From NCBI GenBank assembly GCA_033085395.1, contig JANQBS010000052.1, forward strand, positions 62,001-126,000: DNA of 64,000 nucleotides. The letters are read 5' to 3'. This DNA is from Xanthoparmelia taractica. Taxonomy: Eukaryota; Ascomycota; Lecanoromycetes; Lecanorales; Parmeliaceae. Positions 45,464 to 54,999 of this stretch are shown here, one piece after another. Each line of letters begins with the position of its first letter. Position 1 is the stretch's first letter. Below the pieces are notes generated by a model that saw only the letters and a list, made by a program, of their open reading frames with translations, made no database searches and was not told where the DNA came from. The translations under genes were made by a program, and so were the position numbers.

Positions 45464-45857
45464 GATGAAACAAAAGCACAAGCATTATCCACTCCATAGA
45501 CTTGACGATGCGAGTGACAGCCTCAATCGGGCGTAGCCACCAAGGTACTCGTACCTACTTATCTTATCTCTAGTTCAATTTTGAACCTTTGTACTACCCT
45601 TGCACGGTGCCATCTCTACTGAGATCTATGGCATGTAGCAATTCCATGGATGATGAAATCTCTAATGCTGACTTATCCCTCCTGAAACCATGCACTGCTG
45701 TTGGTGTCACCATATGCGCCTGGCTGCATGGGTCAAAGAGCATCAAGCACAGGCTTCAACCATATCAACCGAGTTCGAGTAGATTTTTGCCTATTGATAG
45801 GCAGACGACACAAACCAGACAACGTCTACAACCTGTGTCAGCTAGAGTGAGTTGAGG
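45464..45857. other. Intergenic between two plus-strand genes
   Basis: This spacer is 394 bp, with an AAGGTACTCGTACCTACTTATC-like region near 45543-45565. It serves as the 3' end of the transporter gene and the promoter of the prephenate dehydratase gene. Nothing else is seen. Confidence 0.5.
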
Positions 45858-47019
45858 ATGACGGACCACAATGCATCAACAATGGTAATCGTGTATCTGG
45901 GACCGCCGTCGTCCTACACGCACCAGGTACGAGCTGCTACTCCTCAAACAGCTACGCAAAGGATGCTCACAGCCTAACAGGCAGCTGTTGACACTTTTGA
46001 TACAAGAAACTACCAGCTCGAAGCTCAAGGGTCTATCGCAGGTAATATCTAGTATAGATGGTCCTTCCCTAACTGATGTACTGTCAGATGTTTTCCACGC
46101 CGTCCAAGATTCGGCCGCCACTTTCGGTGTTGTCCCGTTCGAGAACTCATCGAATGGCCCCGTCGTGTTTACGTTGGATCTACTCATCGATCGCGCAGAA
46201 GAATTTCCCGAAATTCATGTATGCGGCGAGGCTTACATTGGGGTCCAGCACTGTCTTCTTGGCCACATTCCAACGATTCCCACCCAAGAAGATAGAGACA
46301 CACTATCACCTCACTCGTCAGGCTGTGCAACACCTACAAGGACCAAGCCCAACCCTCGGGAGCCACGTTCCAAGCCTCTGACCAATCTGAAACACATTCA
46401 ACGTGTCTACAGTCATCCCCAAGCATTTGGCCAGTGTGAAGCATTCTTATCTACCTATCTCAAAGGCGTCGAGCGCCGCGAGGTATCTTCTACTTCCCAT
46501 GCGGCTTCGATAGTTGCAAAGGGCTCCGAGGAGGATGATTTACCGTACGGCGCAGCAGCAGCCATCTCAAGTGCCCTCGCTGCTGAAGTCCATGGCCTGA
46601 CTATCATGGCCACTGGCATCCAAGATGCTGAAGATAATACCACAAGATTCCTCATCTTACAGAAAGGCCCTATCACCCTCGAATACCAAGGACTACTTCC
46701 CCCAAAGATATTTGTGAAGACCGGTACAGAGACAAAGCGAAAAGCACTCATTGCATTCAGCATCAATCATGAGAAACGAGGGTCTTTGGCGAACGCTTTG
46801 CGGGTCTTCAAGAATTATGGGCTTAATCTTACCAGCATCAATAGCAGACCGAGCAGGATTCGGCCTTGGCATTACATTTTCCTGGTAGAAGTCGAGGGAA
46901 GGAGGGAGCTGGAGGACCCAGATCATGTTCGTATGGCGTTGGAGGAGTTGGATACTACTACGGAAGGGAATAAGTGGCTTGGATGTTGGGTCGACAGATT
47001 CAAAGCCTTGAGAGGTTGA
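45858..47019 (+). CDS. pha2: Prephenate dehydratase, 353 aa, three exons
   Basis: Converts prephenate to phenylpyruvate, the committed step to phenylalanine. Exons: 45858-45926, 45981-46041, 46088-47019, with introns of 54 and 46 nt in phase. The catalytic domain opens with YLGPPSSYTHQAA and continues with FGVVPFENSSNGPVV, EAYIGVQHCLLGH and a YSHPQAFGQC block. The Thr/Ser region where the substrate binds is represented by SSTSHAASIVAKG. A C-terminal ACT domain for phenylalanine feedback begins near residue 262 (FSINHEKRGSLANALRVF). Its ligand motif reads INSRPSR where the family usually has IESRPSR. A Met at 45882 is an alternative start. Confidence 0.93.
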
Positions 47020-47200
47020 AGGTCGATCTGATCTCGTGAATGGGGCTCTGACGGTGCAAATTTCTTGCGAAATCATGCCAACTGAGAATCTAAGAACCTA
47101 AAGACACGCCTTTCAAAATAGGCTCGACTACAATAAGAGCTTCGCTCGTAACATTGTCCCAACCTCTCCTCTCTAACAAATCTGAATTTTAGCAGGATCA

Positions 47201-47215
47201 GCCCTAACCCTAGCC
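47201..47215 (+). promoter_or_regulatory. Telobox-like site, CCCTAACCCTAG core
   Basis: Contains the plant/fungal telobox core AACCCTA. It lies about 840 bp upstream of tim8 and about 180 bp after the pha2 stop. Confidence 0.4.
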
Positions 47216-47908
47216 TTACCTCCTTCCCAATGAGGTGGACAACCAAACCTATCATAATTCTACCTTACGCTTCATGATACAACACTACAATCCCTGTTGA
47301 CCTCTTTCAAGACCTGGGCGCTACTCGAGGCCTTCAAGATCTTCACGCAGCAGCAAAAGGCATCCAGAGGATGATAGCCGGTCAGCTAACCTTCCACGAT
47401 GGGATGGAGGATCGTGTGCAAGAAGACGAGCTTGCGAAATTTAACGTAAGCCATAAATGGCTCGACGGACGTATTCTTGAACGATAACTTGCTATATGAT
47501 TGTTTGCAGGGCTCTCTACCCGAGTGCCAGCCAATGCGCTCGTTTCGTTTTTCGAACCCGCTACTATTGCAGCTTTCTGAACTCACTCTGAAGATTGTGA
47601 ATGTAAATACTGTAATGTTTAATAGTATGAGAGAGTTTCTTCGATGCTGGTTAGAACTAAAGGAAAACGGGTCCGTCGGCTGTGATAGGTAAAGTCGTGA
47701 AGAGCTTGCTTCGATACAGGTTTGTGTTGCTGAGTTGAGAGGGTGATTACTGACTGGATCTGAAGAGTGGGGCAGTAGATGTACAGAGTGCGGAGGTGGT
47801 ATAGAAGTACACACTGTTATATATCAGATCTAGATCTGATGGCGCCCGGACCGAGCATTGCTGCTAGCTTTAAGTGGACAAAACTTGAGAATCTTGGCAG
47901 ATGAAATC

Positions 47909-47925
47909 TTAGGGCTAGGGCTAGG
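47909..47925 (+). promoter_or_regulatory. Telobox-like tandem, TTAGGGCTAGGGCTAGG
   Basis: Three tandem TAGGGC/TAGG units lie about 130 bp upstream of the tim8 start, in promoter range. In yeasts and filamentous fungi TTAGGG words in promoters bind Tbf1-type Myb proteins. Binding here is inferred. Confidence 0.45.
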
Positions 47926-48055
47926 AGGAATATATTCGAGCTCGAAAAAACCGTCGACCTCAGTTTCTCACTAGATATAGCCCCATCCCCAACACGAACC
48001 GCGAACAAGCCTACAAACCTTATAGCCAGATCTCCACCTTCCAGACGCAGCGACC

Positions 48056-48521
48056 ATGGATCAACAACAGGTGCAAGTCGACTTTGACAAACTCTCCGAC
48101 AACGACAAGCGAGACCTGCAGCAATCCCTCAACAACGAGATGCAGAAATCCAAGATCCAAGAATGTGCGCCTGTCCCCTTTCTCCGACCCCCTTTGCCCC
48201 CCTTCCGCCCCCCTCTCTCTGCGCCCATTGTTCTGGGAAACTGTCTCATCTACCTTCTCTCACTTCTCTACGCCTCGGCCTAAAATCTTCGCCGCAACTC
48301 TATCTAGGTACAGAACCGCTAACGACCCAATCTATTTCTTTCTAGCCGTGCACGAACTCACAGATACATGCTGGAAGAAGTGCGTTACGGGGGGTATCTC
48401 GTCGAGCAGCTTGGACCGGAAGGAGGAGCCATGCATACAGAATTGTGTGGATAGATTTTTGGACACCAACGAGGCCTTGCTGAAGCATCTGAGTGCGTTG
48501 AGAGGGCAGGGAGCGATGTGA
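48056..48521 (+). CDS. tim8: Small Tim protein Tim8, 94 aa, two exons
   Basis: Intermembrane-space chaperone that, with Tim13, ferries hydrophobic precursors to the inner-membrane TIM22/TIM23 machinery. Exons 48056-48164 and 48346-48521 are separated by a 181-nt, C/T-rich intron. The twin CX3C motif is intact (Cys45/Cys49 in CWKKC, Cys66/Cys70 in CIQNC), giving the two disulphides. The surrounding phrases NNEMQKSKIQESVH, LTDTCWKKCVTG and LDRKEEPCIQNCVDRFLD fit Tim8 rather than Tim9, 10 or 13. Length is usual. Confidence 0.95.
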
Positions 48522-48910
48522 GGGGTTCCTCAGAAGCGAAGAAAAGAAAAGCGTAGAGGTTGGCGGTTGGCGGAAATCTGTTGCCGAACGCGTGTGTATT
48601 ACTACGATTAGGGCATGTTATCGGGGTAGGATATAACAAAAAAAAAAAAAGACACAAGGGCAAGGATAGACGTGGCATAGATGGCTTGTGCGCGATAGAT
48701 GTGGCGGTTTTTGGCATGTGTAGGGCGTTGGGAAGCATAGTGGGATGGCATATTGAAGCCTCCCGTTCTTCCTCAAGATCTATGTGCCTTGGTATCAACT
48801 ATGGCGGACTTTTGGAGCTTGAGACCGGGCAAAACGTCGAAAGCTGTGACATGTTTCAAATTGCATGGACCTAGCTAATTCGTCTCTCCGTGCAACATCT
48901 CTTCCCATCT
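48522..48910. other. Convergent intergenic region
   Basis: This spacer lies between the 3' ends of tim8 (+) and the uL23 gene (-). It contains an A12-13 run at about 48638-48650. Nothing codes. Confidence 0.5.
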
Positions 48911-49679
48911 CTAGACAATGTTGAGCTTCGTCGCAGCAATATCCAGCGCATCCACATCCGGCGTCAGTCTTGCGTATGCCTTTTTTGATCCATCGGGCCT
49001 ATCCGAAACTTTTAGTGTGCGTGCTCTCTCTTCCTGCATTCTCTTTTCTGTAAGACTTACCTGACCAGCGTATTAATCTTCACACAATCCACATCATACA
49101 GCTTCTTCAACGCCTCCTTGATCTGCCTCTTATTCGCCTTCACATCGCAGATAAACACCAGCGTATTATTCTCCTCGATCTTCTTCATCGCGCTCTCGGT
49201 GTTTAGCGGATTGATGATGACTTTGTGGTGATCTAAGCGGGGCTCATGCGGGACGGATTTGCGAGGGTATTTGGGTGAGCGGGAGAGTTGAAGTGTTTTT
49301 GGTCGGTGGAATGACGTTGTTAGGCGGACTTTTCGGGTCTTCTTGGGGTGCGCCTGGAATTGTAGGGATTAGACGGAGTGTAGAGGAAGAGGAGGGAGGG
49401 AGGGAGGGGGAGCGTACGCCTTTGAGGGCAGATTTCGCGGCCAAGCTGGCTTTGACATTGTGCTTGCCGCCAATGGGCGCTGTAGATGATCGAGTCAGCA
49501 CGATTTGTACACGGGTCTCGTACTGCGTCCAGGGCCGAAAGCTCGCAGGAACTTCGTGGGATCGTATACTTCCACTTGCTCCTAGTGAACAGCGGTGGCA
49601 GTATACATCTTTCTCGTAATCTCTGACATGTGAAGGAAATGGTTTACTCACTCTTCTTGCTGGCTGCTTTTGGCGCCAT
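48911..49679 (-). CDS. rpl25: 60S ribosomal protein uL23 (L25), 156 aa, four exons
   Basis: Large-subunit protein at the peptide exit tunnel, docking site for the signal recognition particle and nascent-chain factors. Minus-strand exons: 49679-49652, 49479-49418, 49353-49061, 48998-48911, with introns of 172, 64 and 62 nt; all in phase. A basic N-terminal extension (MAPKAASKK) precedes KKTRKVRLTTSFHRPKTLQL, SPKYPRKSVPHEPRLDHHKV, NTESAMKKIEENNTLVFICD and RPDGSKKAYARLTPDVDALD, near-invariant in the family. The intron-rich 5' end is typical for fungal ribosomal protein genes. I looked for a C/D box snoRNA in the 172-nt first intron and saw no C box. Confidence 0.96.
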
Positions 49680-49914
49680 TGTTACTGTTGTGATATGTTG
49701 GCGTCAAATCTCCAAATAACTTACAAGATCACCAAATTCGAAGCCAAGCCTTCTTTGTGGGTGGCGCTAGCGAAGCGCCAGAACCGAGGTTTCATTGTGG
49801 CCCAACTCTCTACTTCAAATTCATGATCCACAGGTCGCTGTCCTTCCAACATGGCATGAACAACCAAAGTGAGAGTCAGCTTAGCTGACTATGACCTTGT
49901 TTATTATCTAAGGC
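49680..49914. promoter_or_regulatory. Bidirectional promoter, rpl25 / bmt2
   Basis: 235 bp separate the divergent starts of a ribosomal protein and an rRNA methyltransferase. The spacer holds two inverted repeats. One is TGGCGCT/AGCGCCA with a 5-nt gap (49762-49780). The other is the perfect AGTCAGCT-T-AGCTGACT at 49874-49890, 24 bp before the bmt2 start. Shared control of ribosome biogenesis is inferred from position. Confidence 0.65.
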
Positions 49915-50784
49915 ATGGTGTCCAAGAAATCTCGCCGTCCACGACTCCCATCGTCTACCCGGCCCCACAACATCAAGCCAGCGCCAACCATCTCCTCCCG
50001 CACGACACGCTCTGTTGTTCGCTCTCATCATACTCTACGTAAACGGCTCTTTGTCGCCCTTTCCAAAGGCGACACGAGCGATGCTCACGCTATTCAAGCG
50101 AAGATTGATGCATCGGGCGGTCTGCCTAAGTATCAGGAAGCCAGTCTCCAAGGGCAGTCGGCGCAAAGGGGCGGTGATACGAGCAAGGTTTTGATGGAGT
50201 GGCTTGTTGAAGTGATGCGTGAGGACAAGATACCATTGGGAAGTGGGAGGTCTTTGAGAATGCTTGAGGTCGGCGCTCTCAGACCGGACAACGCTTGCTC
50301 ACGAAGTGGGCTCTTTGAAATGGAGATGATCGATCTACATTCTCAGCATCCTGTGATCAGAGAGCAGAACTTCATGGAGAGGCCCACCTGCGCACCCGAA
50401 GACTTAGACCAGAAAGGCTTTGATATTGTGAGCTTAAGCTTGGTAGTCAACTTCGTTGGCGATCCAGTGGAGAGGGGAGAAATGCTGAGGCGAGTTGCGA
50501 GCTTTCTGAGACTCTACCCAGGCCACAAAGAGGGCACTTTTCCGAGTCTCTTCCTAGTACTACCTGCACCTTGCGTGACAAACTCTAGATACCTGGATGA
50601 GGAGAGGCTGGACGCAATCATGGCAAGCTTGGGGTACAAAAGAATAAAGCGGAAGTTGAGTTCGAAGCTGGTGTACTATCTGTGGATATATGAGGCAGGA
50701 AAGGTGCGAAGATCAAAAGTATTCAATAAGCAGGAGATCAGATCCGGGAAGTCGAGGAATAATTTTGCAATTGTGCTGCATTGA
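49915..50784 (+). CDS. bmt2: 25S rRNA adenine-N1 methyltransferase Bmt2, 289 aa
   Basis: Nucleolar SAM-dependent enzyme; in yeast it makes m1A at position 2142 of 25S rRNA. Single exon. The basic N-terminus (KKSRRPRLP) fits nucleolar targeting. The family core is clear: the dimer-like helix block HHTLRKRLFVAL, GGLPKYQEASLQGQS, the SAM-site strand RMLEVGAL, the acidic turn IDLHSQHPVIREQNFMERP, and FDIVSLSLVVNFVGDPVERGEML. The C-terminus with FLVLPAPCVTNSRY and GYKRIKRKLSSKLVYYLW closes the fold. Length is close to yeast Bmt2. The start at 49915 gives the expected basic extension. Confidence 0.9.
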   Translation: MVSKKSRRPRLPSSTRPHNIKPAPTISSRTTRSVVRSHHTLRKRLFVALSKGDTSDAHAIQAKIDASGGLPKYQEASLQGQSAQRGGDTSKVLMEWLVEVMREDKIPLGSGRSLRMLEVGALRPDNACSRSGLFEMEMIDLHSQHPVIREQNFMERPTCAPEDLDQKGFDIVSLSLVVNFVGDPVERGEMLRRVASFLRLYPGHKEGTFPSLFLVLPAPCVTNSRYLDEERLDAIMASLGYKRIKRKLSSKLVYYLWIYEAGKVRRSKVFNKQEIRSGKSRNNFAIVLH

Positions 50785-50953
50785 AGTCAGACACTTCGGG
50801 CCGCATTGCTCGGACAACATTCAGTTTCCCTTGTGTCGTGTTACCAATAAGCACTCAAAGGCATTGGGAAAGAAGTGTTGAACGGTTCGTTCAATTCCCT
50901 TTATTGCATTCTGTTCATGAACCATACTCGTCCCATCCCGCCGCGCAGCTCGC

Positions 50954-51540
50954 TCACTCTTTAATTTCTTGCTTGTGGAAGATACCCGGAACCTCTGGCA
51001 TCCACTTCTCGCGCCTCTTGCACCAGAACTCCCCTTTCGGCGGCAAATCGCCCGGGTGGTCCAATGTCCCTGTCATGATGTATCGAAAGTCTTTCATGGC
51101 CGCTGCACCTACTTCCAAGATACCGCTTCCGCAAGTTGGACAGAACTCTCGGTGCAGAAGTGTGCCACTCCCGTTGTCGGCTTCGTGTACTGTGGGCTTT
51201 TTGGACTCAGAAGTATAGGAGAAAGAGGAAACTGGGACTTTCGTTGTCAATCCGAATGCCGTTCCGAAGAATTTCTGGTGGGATTTTAGCATCGGAGTAT
51301 TGCAGGCTATTTGTGCAAGCGGCTAGATACCTTGCAGTTCTTGCAGTGGCAGAGAGAGGTGCGGGCATCGTCTGGTGAGACGTCAATGGTGTACTTCAGC
51401 TCGCCGCAGTAGCAGCCCCCTTTGTAGATGGGCATTGCAAATGGTGAGCTGGTGGTAAATTTACAATTGCTTGGCTGAATCACTGGAACGGGCGTACGAA
51501 GCTTTACCAAGGTCGCTGCTGGGCGTAGTGTTCTATGCAT
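50954..51540 (-). CDS. GFA/CENP-V-type zinc protein, 176 aa, two exons
   Basis: Small protein of the glutathione-dependent formaldehyde-activating (GFA) fold. Exons on the minus strand are 51540-51331 and 51274-50954, with a 56-nt intron in phase. Zinc ligands are seen in GCYCGEL, CHCKNCK and CPTCGSG; the intron falls right after CKNCK. The first 35 residues before MPIYKGG are rich in Arg, Pro, Thr and Ser and lack acids. They look like a mitochondrial presequence. The alternative start at 51435 would give a 141-residue cytosolic form beginning exactly where most family members begin. Biochemical role is uncertain: many fungal GFA proteins have no proven formaldehyde activity. Confidence 0.85.
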
Positions 51541-52103
51541 TTGCCTGTTGAATCCAATGTTTGGATACGTCAGTATGCCATCATTTTCGCGTCAGTAGCG
51601 CTTGTTGCGTCTAAATGTAGGCAAGGGACTAAGCCATTAGCTTGTCATTGCTTTAAGCTCAATCTATTTATCCACATTGCCACGGAGTGAATCGCGGAAA
51701 CAATGCTCTCTCTACTATCTCACTGCCATGCCTACTTTTTCTGTGTCGGTATATGAGCCGCAAAGCGGCGAGATAACCATCGACCAACCTCTCGTAAACG
51801 TCCTGAGTTCGCATCTGGCCAAGAGAGTGCAAGGTGCCAGGGGTATACTGGAATGGCACGAGTGATGCTGAATTCTGGGACACAAGGCGGGTCTGTATTG
51901 GCGCTCATCTGACTGTTGTGAAACAAGTCTTCCGTTAGCTTTTCTCCTATCGCTTGTCGCATTTACCAATATTATACCAAACCATACGGAGTCCAAAAGC
52001 ATATAATGGGCGCCGCCGTTTCAATTCCCATCTTTGTCATCATTTAGCCAGTATATAACGCACGGCTTCGCGGTGCTTCAACTCAAATACCATTATAGGC
52101 CTT
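51541..52103. promoter_or_regulatory. Divergent promoter region, GFA protein / secreted protein
   Basis: This 563-bp spacer lies between divergent starts. A CATACGGAGTCC word lies near 51983 and a TATATAACG word near 52053, about 50 bp before the plus-strand gene. No coding region is seen. Confidence 0.45.
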
Positions 52104-53138
52104 ATGCTGTCTCTCCGTTTACTAGGCCTCTTTGGCTTGATCGTGGTCAATTCAACGATCATATCTCTGCACGGTCATTTGCGGAACGGGACAGATCTTC
52201 TCGAATTATCTCACACAAACGCAACTGTGGTTAGAGATGACCGTGATTCTACAAGTAATGCAACTTCTCCAGACTCCATCGCCAGACGCTTTACGACGGT
52301 CATCGACAATTATCCAGATGTCAAAATCTCCGCCAAGTCGACACTCATGAACATCTTGAAGACCATGATCGAGTTGTCATACAGTGAAGGCACACATGTA
52401 TATGCCGGCGGAACATTTTCTTTCCCTGATTATACCAATGTCAAAATCCGGATCACACCTTCCAGCTCTGGCTTAATATATAGCTATGCCATCTTGGGAC
52501 TATTCCAAGCGGCCCAATACCTGACTACGAGCAAGATGTTTATATGCATCAACGTGAATCTGTACTGGTCTGAAGGTGGCGTAGCAGCCTTAGTAGGCAC
52601 TATAAAGATCTTTCCAGATCCTCTGCCGGACCTTGTTGAAAGCGAGAAGGTCCAGAATCTTATAGGGGTCGGTCAGCGAGCGGAAACGCCGTCTATTATT
52701 CCTGATTTGGCCAACTTTACCTCCCTCGAGGATAATGAGACCGATGTCGCAGCTTTTACTAACGCTGGAAAACTCTCAATATTTCTCGAATTACAAGGAC
52801 AGATTTTGTCGATTCCAGAGGTCTTCATGACGCTTTTTCTTGGCTTAGTGCATATAGCATCATTTGGGACAGCACACGTCGTGCAAGACTTCGAGGTCCG
52901 AGATCCGTTTACTATGACGGAACTTGTGTACAAACATTATGGTGCGCCAAGGACATCTCCACCGTTCTTCGTTTACCATATGGCCGCACGCGCTCTGGGA
53001 TATATTCCTAAATACATGTTCGCACAACGTAGATTTGAGGAAGTCATCTTCGTGTTGGAAGTAGGCGACACACCAGTGGGGATAGGTTACCTGCGGAAGT
53101 TTTCGACTACCTCTTCTACAGCATCAGACAAGGTCTAA
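52104..53138 (+). CDS. Putative secreted protein of unknown function, 344 aa
   Basis: Single-exon gene. Begins with a signal-peptide-like stretch (LLGLFGLIVVNSTIISL), followed by an Asn/Thr/Ser-rich region with several N-glycosylation sequons (NGT, NAT, NFT, NET). The central part has the compact phrases VYAGGTFSFPDYTNVKIRITPSSSG and YSYAILGLFQAAQYLTT, then FICINVNLYWSEGGVAALVGTI. These read as a folded beta-rich domain rather than low complexity. A second similar domain-like segment, FAQRRFEEVIFVLEVGDTPVGIGYL, lies near the end. I do not recognise the family by name. One hydrophobic stretch (VFMTLFLGLVHIASF) could be a membrane anchor or part of the fold. Confidence 0.7.
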   Translation: MLSLRLLGLFGLIVVNSTIISLHGHLRNGTDLLELSHTNATVVRDDRDSTSNATSPDSIARRFTTVIDNYPDVKISAKSTLMNILKTMIELSYSEGTHVYAGGTFSFPDYTNVKIRITPSSSGLIYSYAILGLFQAAQYLTTSKMFICINVNLYWSEGGVAALVGTIKIFPDPLPDLVESEKVQNLIGVGQRAETPSIIPDLANFTSLEDNETDVAAFTNAGKLSIFLELQGQILSIPEVFMTLFLGLVHIASFGTAHVVQDFEVRDPFTMTELVYKHYGAPRTSPPFFVYHMAARALGYIPKYMFAQRRFEEVIFVLEVGDTPVGIGYLRKFSTTSSTASDKV

Positions 53139-53478
53139 GGTAAAGAAGGTCCGCGGGTCTAATCTCGCTAGCTATGGTTCACGGTAAGGACTTTGAAAGT
53201 CTAGGACAGCAGCGCGAATTGAGCAAGGCATCTCAGACCGCCGCAGAATAATCCACACGTTCACCACAGCCACTTGCAAAAAAACTCCACTCGTGTTATA
53301 GCTCTTGAGCCTCTTCAACATCACAGGGGTTGGAAGTGGTGTCTTTGCCGGAGCGTCGTGGCAGATCTCTCATGCACCTCAAGTATTTCTCCAAGACGGT
53401 CTTCCGTTAAAGTAATCAAAAGGCCAAGGCAGTTCGTGATCCTGCAAATCTTCAATATTCTTCAACACATTTCCCACC
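53139..53478. other. Intergenic between two plus-strand units
   Basis: This spacer is 340 bp. Nothing coding is seen, and no F-box-like frame precedes the relic that follows. Confidence 0.4.
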
Positions 53479-54587
53479 ATGTCCTCAAGCGCTAACCTGA
53501 ATCGAGATTGTAAACAGAGTAAGCTGTGTCAACATGATCTTAGACTATATTACCTGTCCCAAAGCCCATCACCGCACCCAAATCGAGTACTCTTCGTCCT
53601 ACAAATTTACAGATACATCGTGTTGGGTTCGATTGAAGATCACTCAAGAAAAAACTACTTTACCCTTGGACGAGTACGTGGACGTACATGCTGGGATACA
53701 GTCCGCCTTCAGCACTTGTGCAGCGTGTTGAAGAACAAGCCTTCCCACGAGCTGGTCGTCGAGTCTCTGATTCTCGAGCTGGATGCCATCACCTTACGCG
53801 AGTCCTTTGAACTCTCAGACATTACGCTGTACCTTCCTCGCTTGAAGACTCTTTGTCTCGGCGGCAAGAGATTGGCCGGGCGTAAAGGGGGACTAGAACC
53901 GTCCTTTGTGTCACCTTCCGGGATTGGACAAAGATTGCGGGATGTGAGCGGAACGCTAGAGACCCTCATCATCGACATCGACCGAGACATGGAATTTCGT
54001 GACCGCAGCGGTATTGGAACTCTGCATCATTTCATTGCTTTGAAGCACCTCGGTATCCAGAGCCAGATCGCATTGGCGAGTGGAACCATTTGATTGAGGG
54101 TGATGATGACGATGTTAATTACGACGAGACCCTATTAGCCAGCATACTGCCCCCAAGTCTGCAGAAACTTCAAATGAGCTGTTGGAGAGACGAATTCCAA
54201 GACGTTTGGGGCCGTGTGATTGCTCTTCGACTCAGGAGCATGATGAAACAGTCTCCTTCTACTTTGCCGGAGCTAAGGGACATCACAGTATACCATCCCA
54301 TCAACGCCGACGCAGCTCATGATGTGGAAGCGGACTCGACCTCGGGACGGGATGGCCAAGACATGAAAGTTGACTGGTCAGATTTCAAGAAATTCATCGC
54401 TGAGGAGCAATGGCAGAATGCAGCAAGGGTGTTAACGGAGATGGCTTTGAGCGAGCACCGGAATATTTCCGTGACCGGAGGGGTCTCGGTCCTGGGGAGA
54501 AACCGCTACAGAACCGAGAGATGTACCGCCACAGGATTCATGCCCCGCACAATAGAGTATGTAGAAGCAAAGGTCATGCTTAGATAG
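53479..54587 (+). pseudogene. F-box/LRR-like protein gene, frameshifted
   Basis: The reading frame from 53479 runs to a stop at 54093. Coding continues without a break in another frame from just upstream of 54090 to 54587. No GT-AG pair near the join restores the frame. The first part contains a Leu-rich repeat-like stretch (LPRLKTLCLGGKRL, LETLIIDIDRD, GIGTLHHFIALKHLGIQSQ), as in the many fungal F-box/LRR proteins. The second resumes with ASILPPSLQKLQMSCW and an alpha-helical C-terminus. No F-box is found at the N-terminus, and the first 60 codons look poorly conserved. A decayed gene is my first choice. A one-base assembly error in an intact gene without an F-box is the alternative. Confidence 0.55.
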
Positions 54588-54999
54588 AAATCTAAGCTTC
54601 CAAATCCACACCGGTATTTTATCAGGGACAAAAGAAAACCCTAAGATCTCCCATCTTCTTCATCTGTATGCTTCTGTGGGTGTCGGCTCTGGTTTCGTCG
54701 TGCTACCATTTCCCAAGAGTCACCTTTAAGAACACTGTTCAAGGCTTCCCTCTCAGTATTCCATCATGCAAATTTCGCTGTCAAAAACCTTTTTGTACTA
54801 CCGCATCCTCCACTACGTCCCTTCACTCCCCGCGTATCTTTCAATCAACGAACCAATTCTCTGCCAACGGAATGAAATGGGGTTCTCGAGCTCTAAGTCT
54901 ATCAACCAAGAAATTCATACTCCGCATGTAATATACATAAGGAGGAACCCGTACACCCCTTCCCCCCACTCTCGAGATACGACCAGCTCTTCCTACTCT
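54588..54999. other. Convergent intergenic region
   Basis: This spacer lies between the relic and the 3' end of the minus-strand gene. It is rich in CTT/CCA words. Nothing coding is seen. Confidence 0.45.

Larger units (their letters stand above)
47020..48055. other. Intergenic with two telobox-like sites
   Basis: This 1-kb spacer lies upstream of tim8. It contains GCCCTAACCCTAGCC at 47201-47215 and, in the opposite sense, TTAGGGCTAGGGCTAGG at 47909-47925. Both resemble TTAGGG/telobox words bound by Tbf1-like factors. No convincing gene; the minus-strand frame at 47386-47814 has no features. Confidence 0.5.

Noticed and set aside
49480..49651. Possible snoRNA in the first intron of the uL23 gene
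   Set aside because: A CTGA word is present near the 3' end, but I see no C box (RTGATGA) and no terminal stem.
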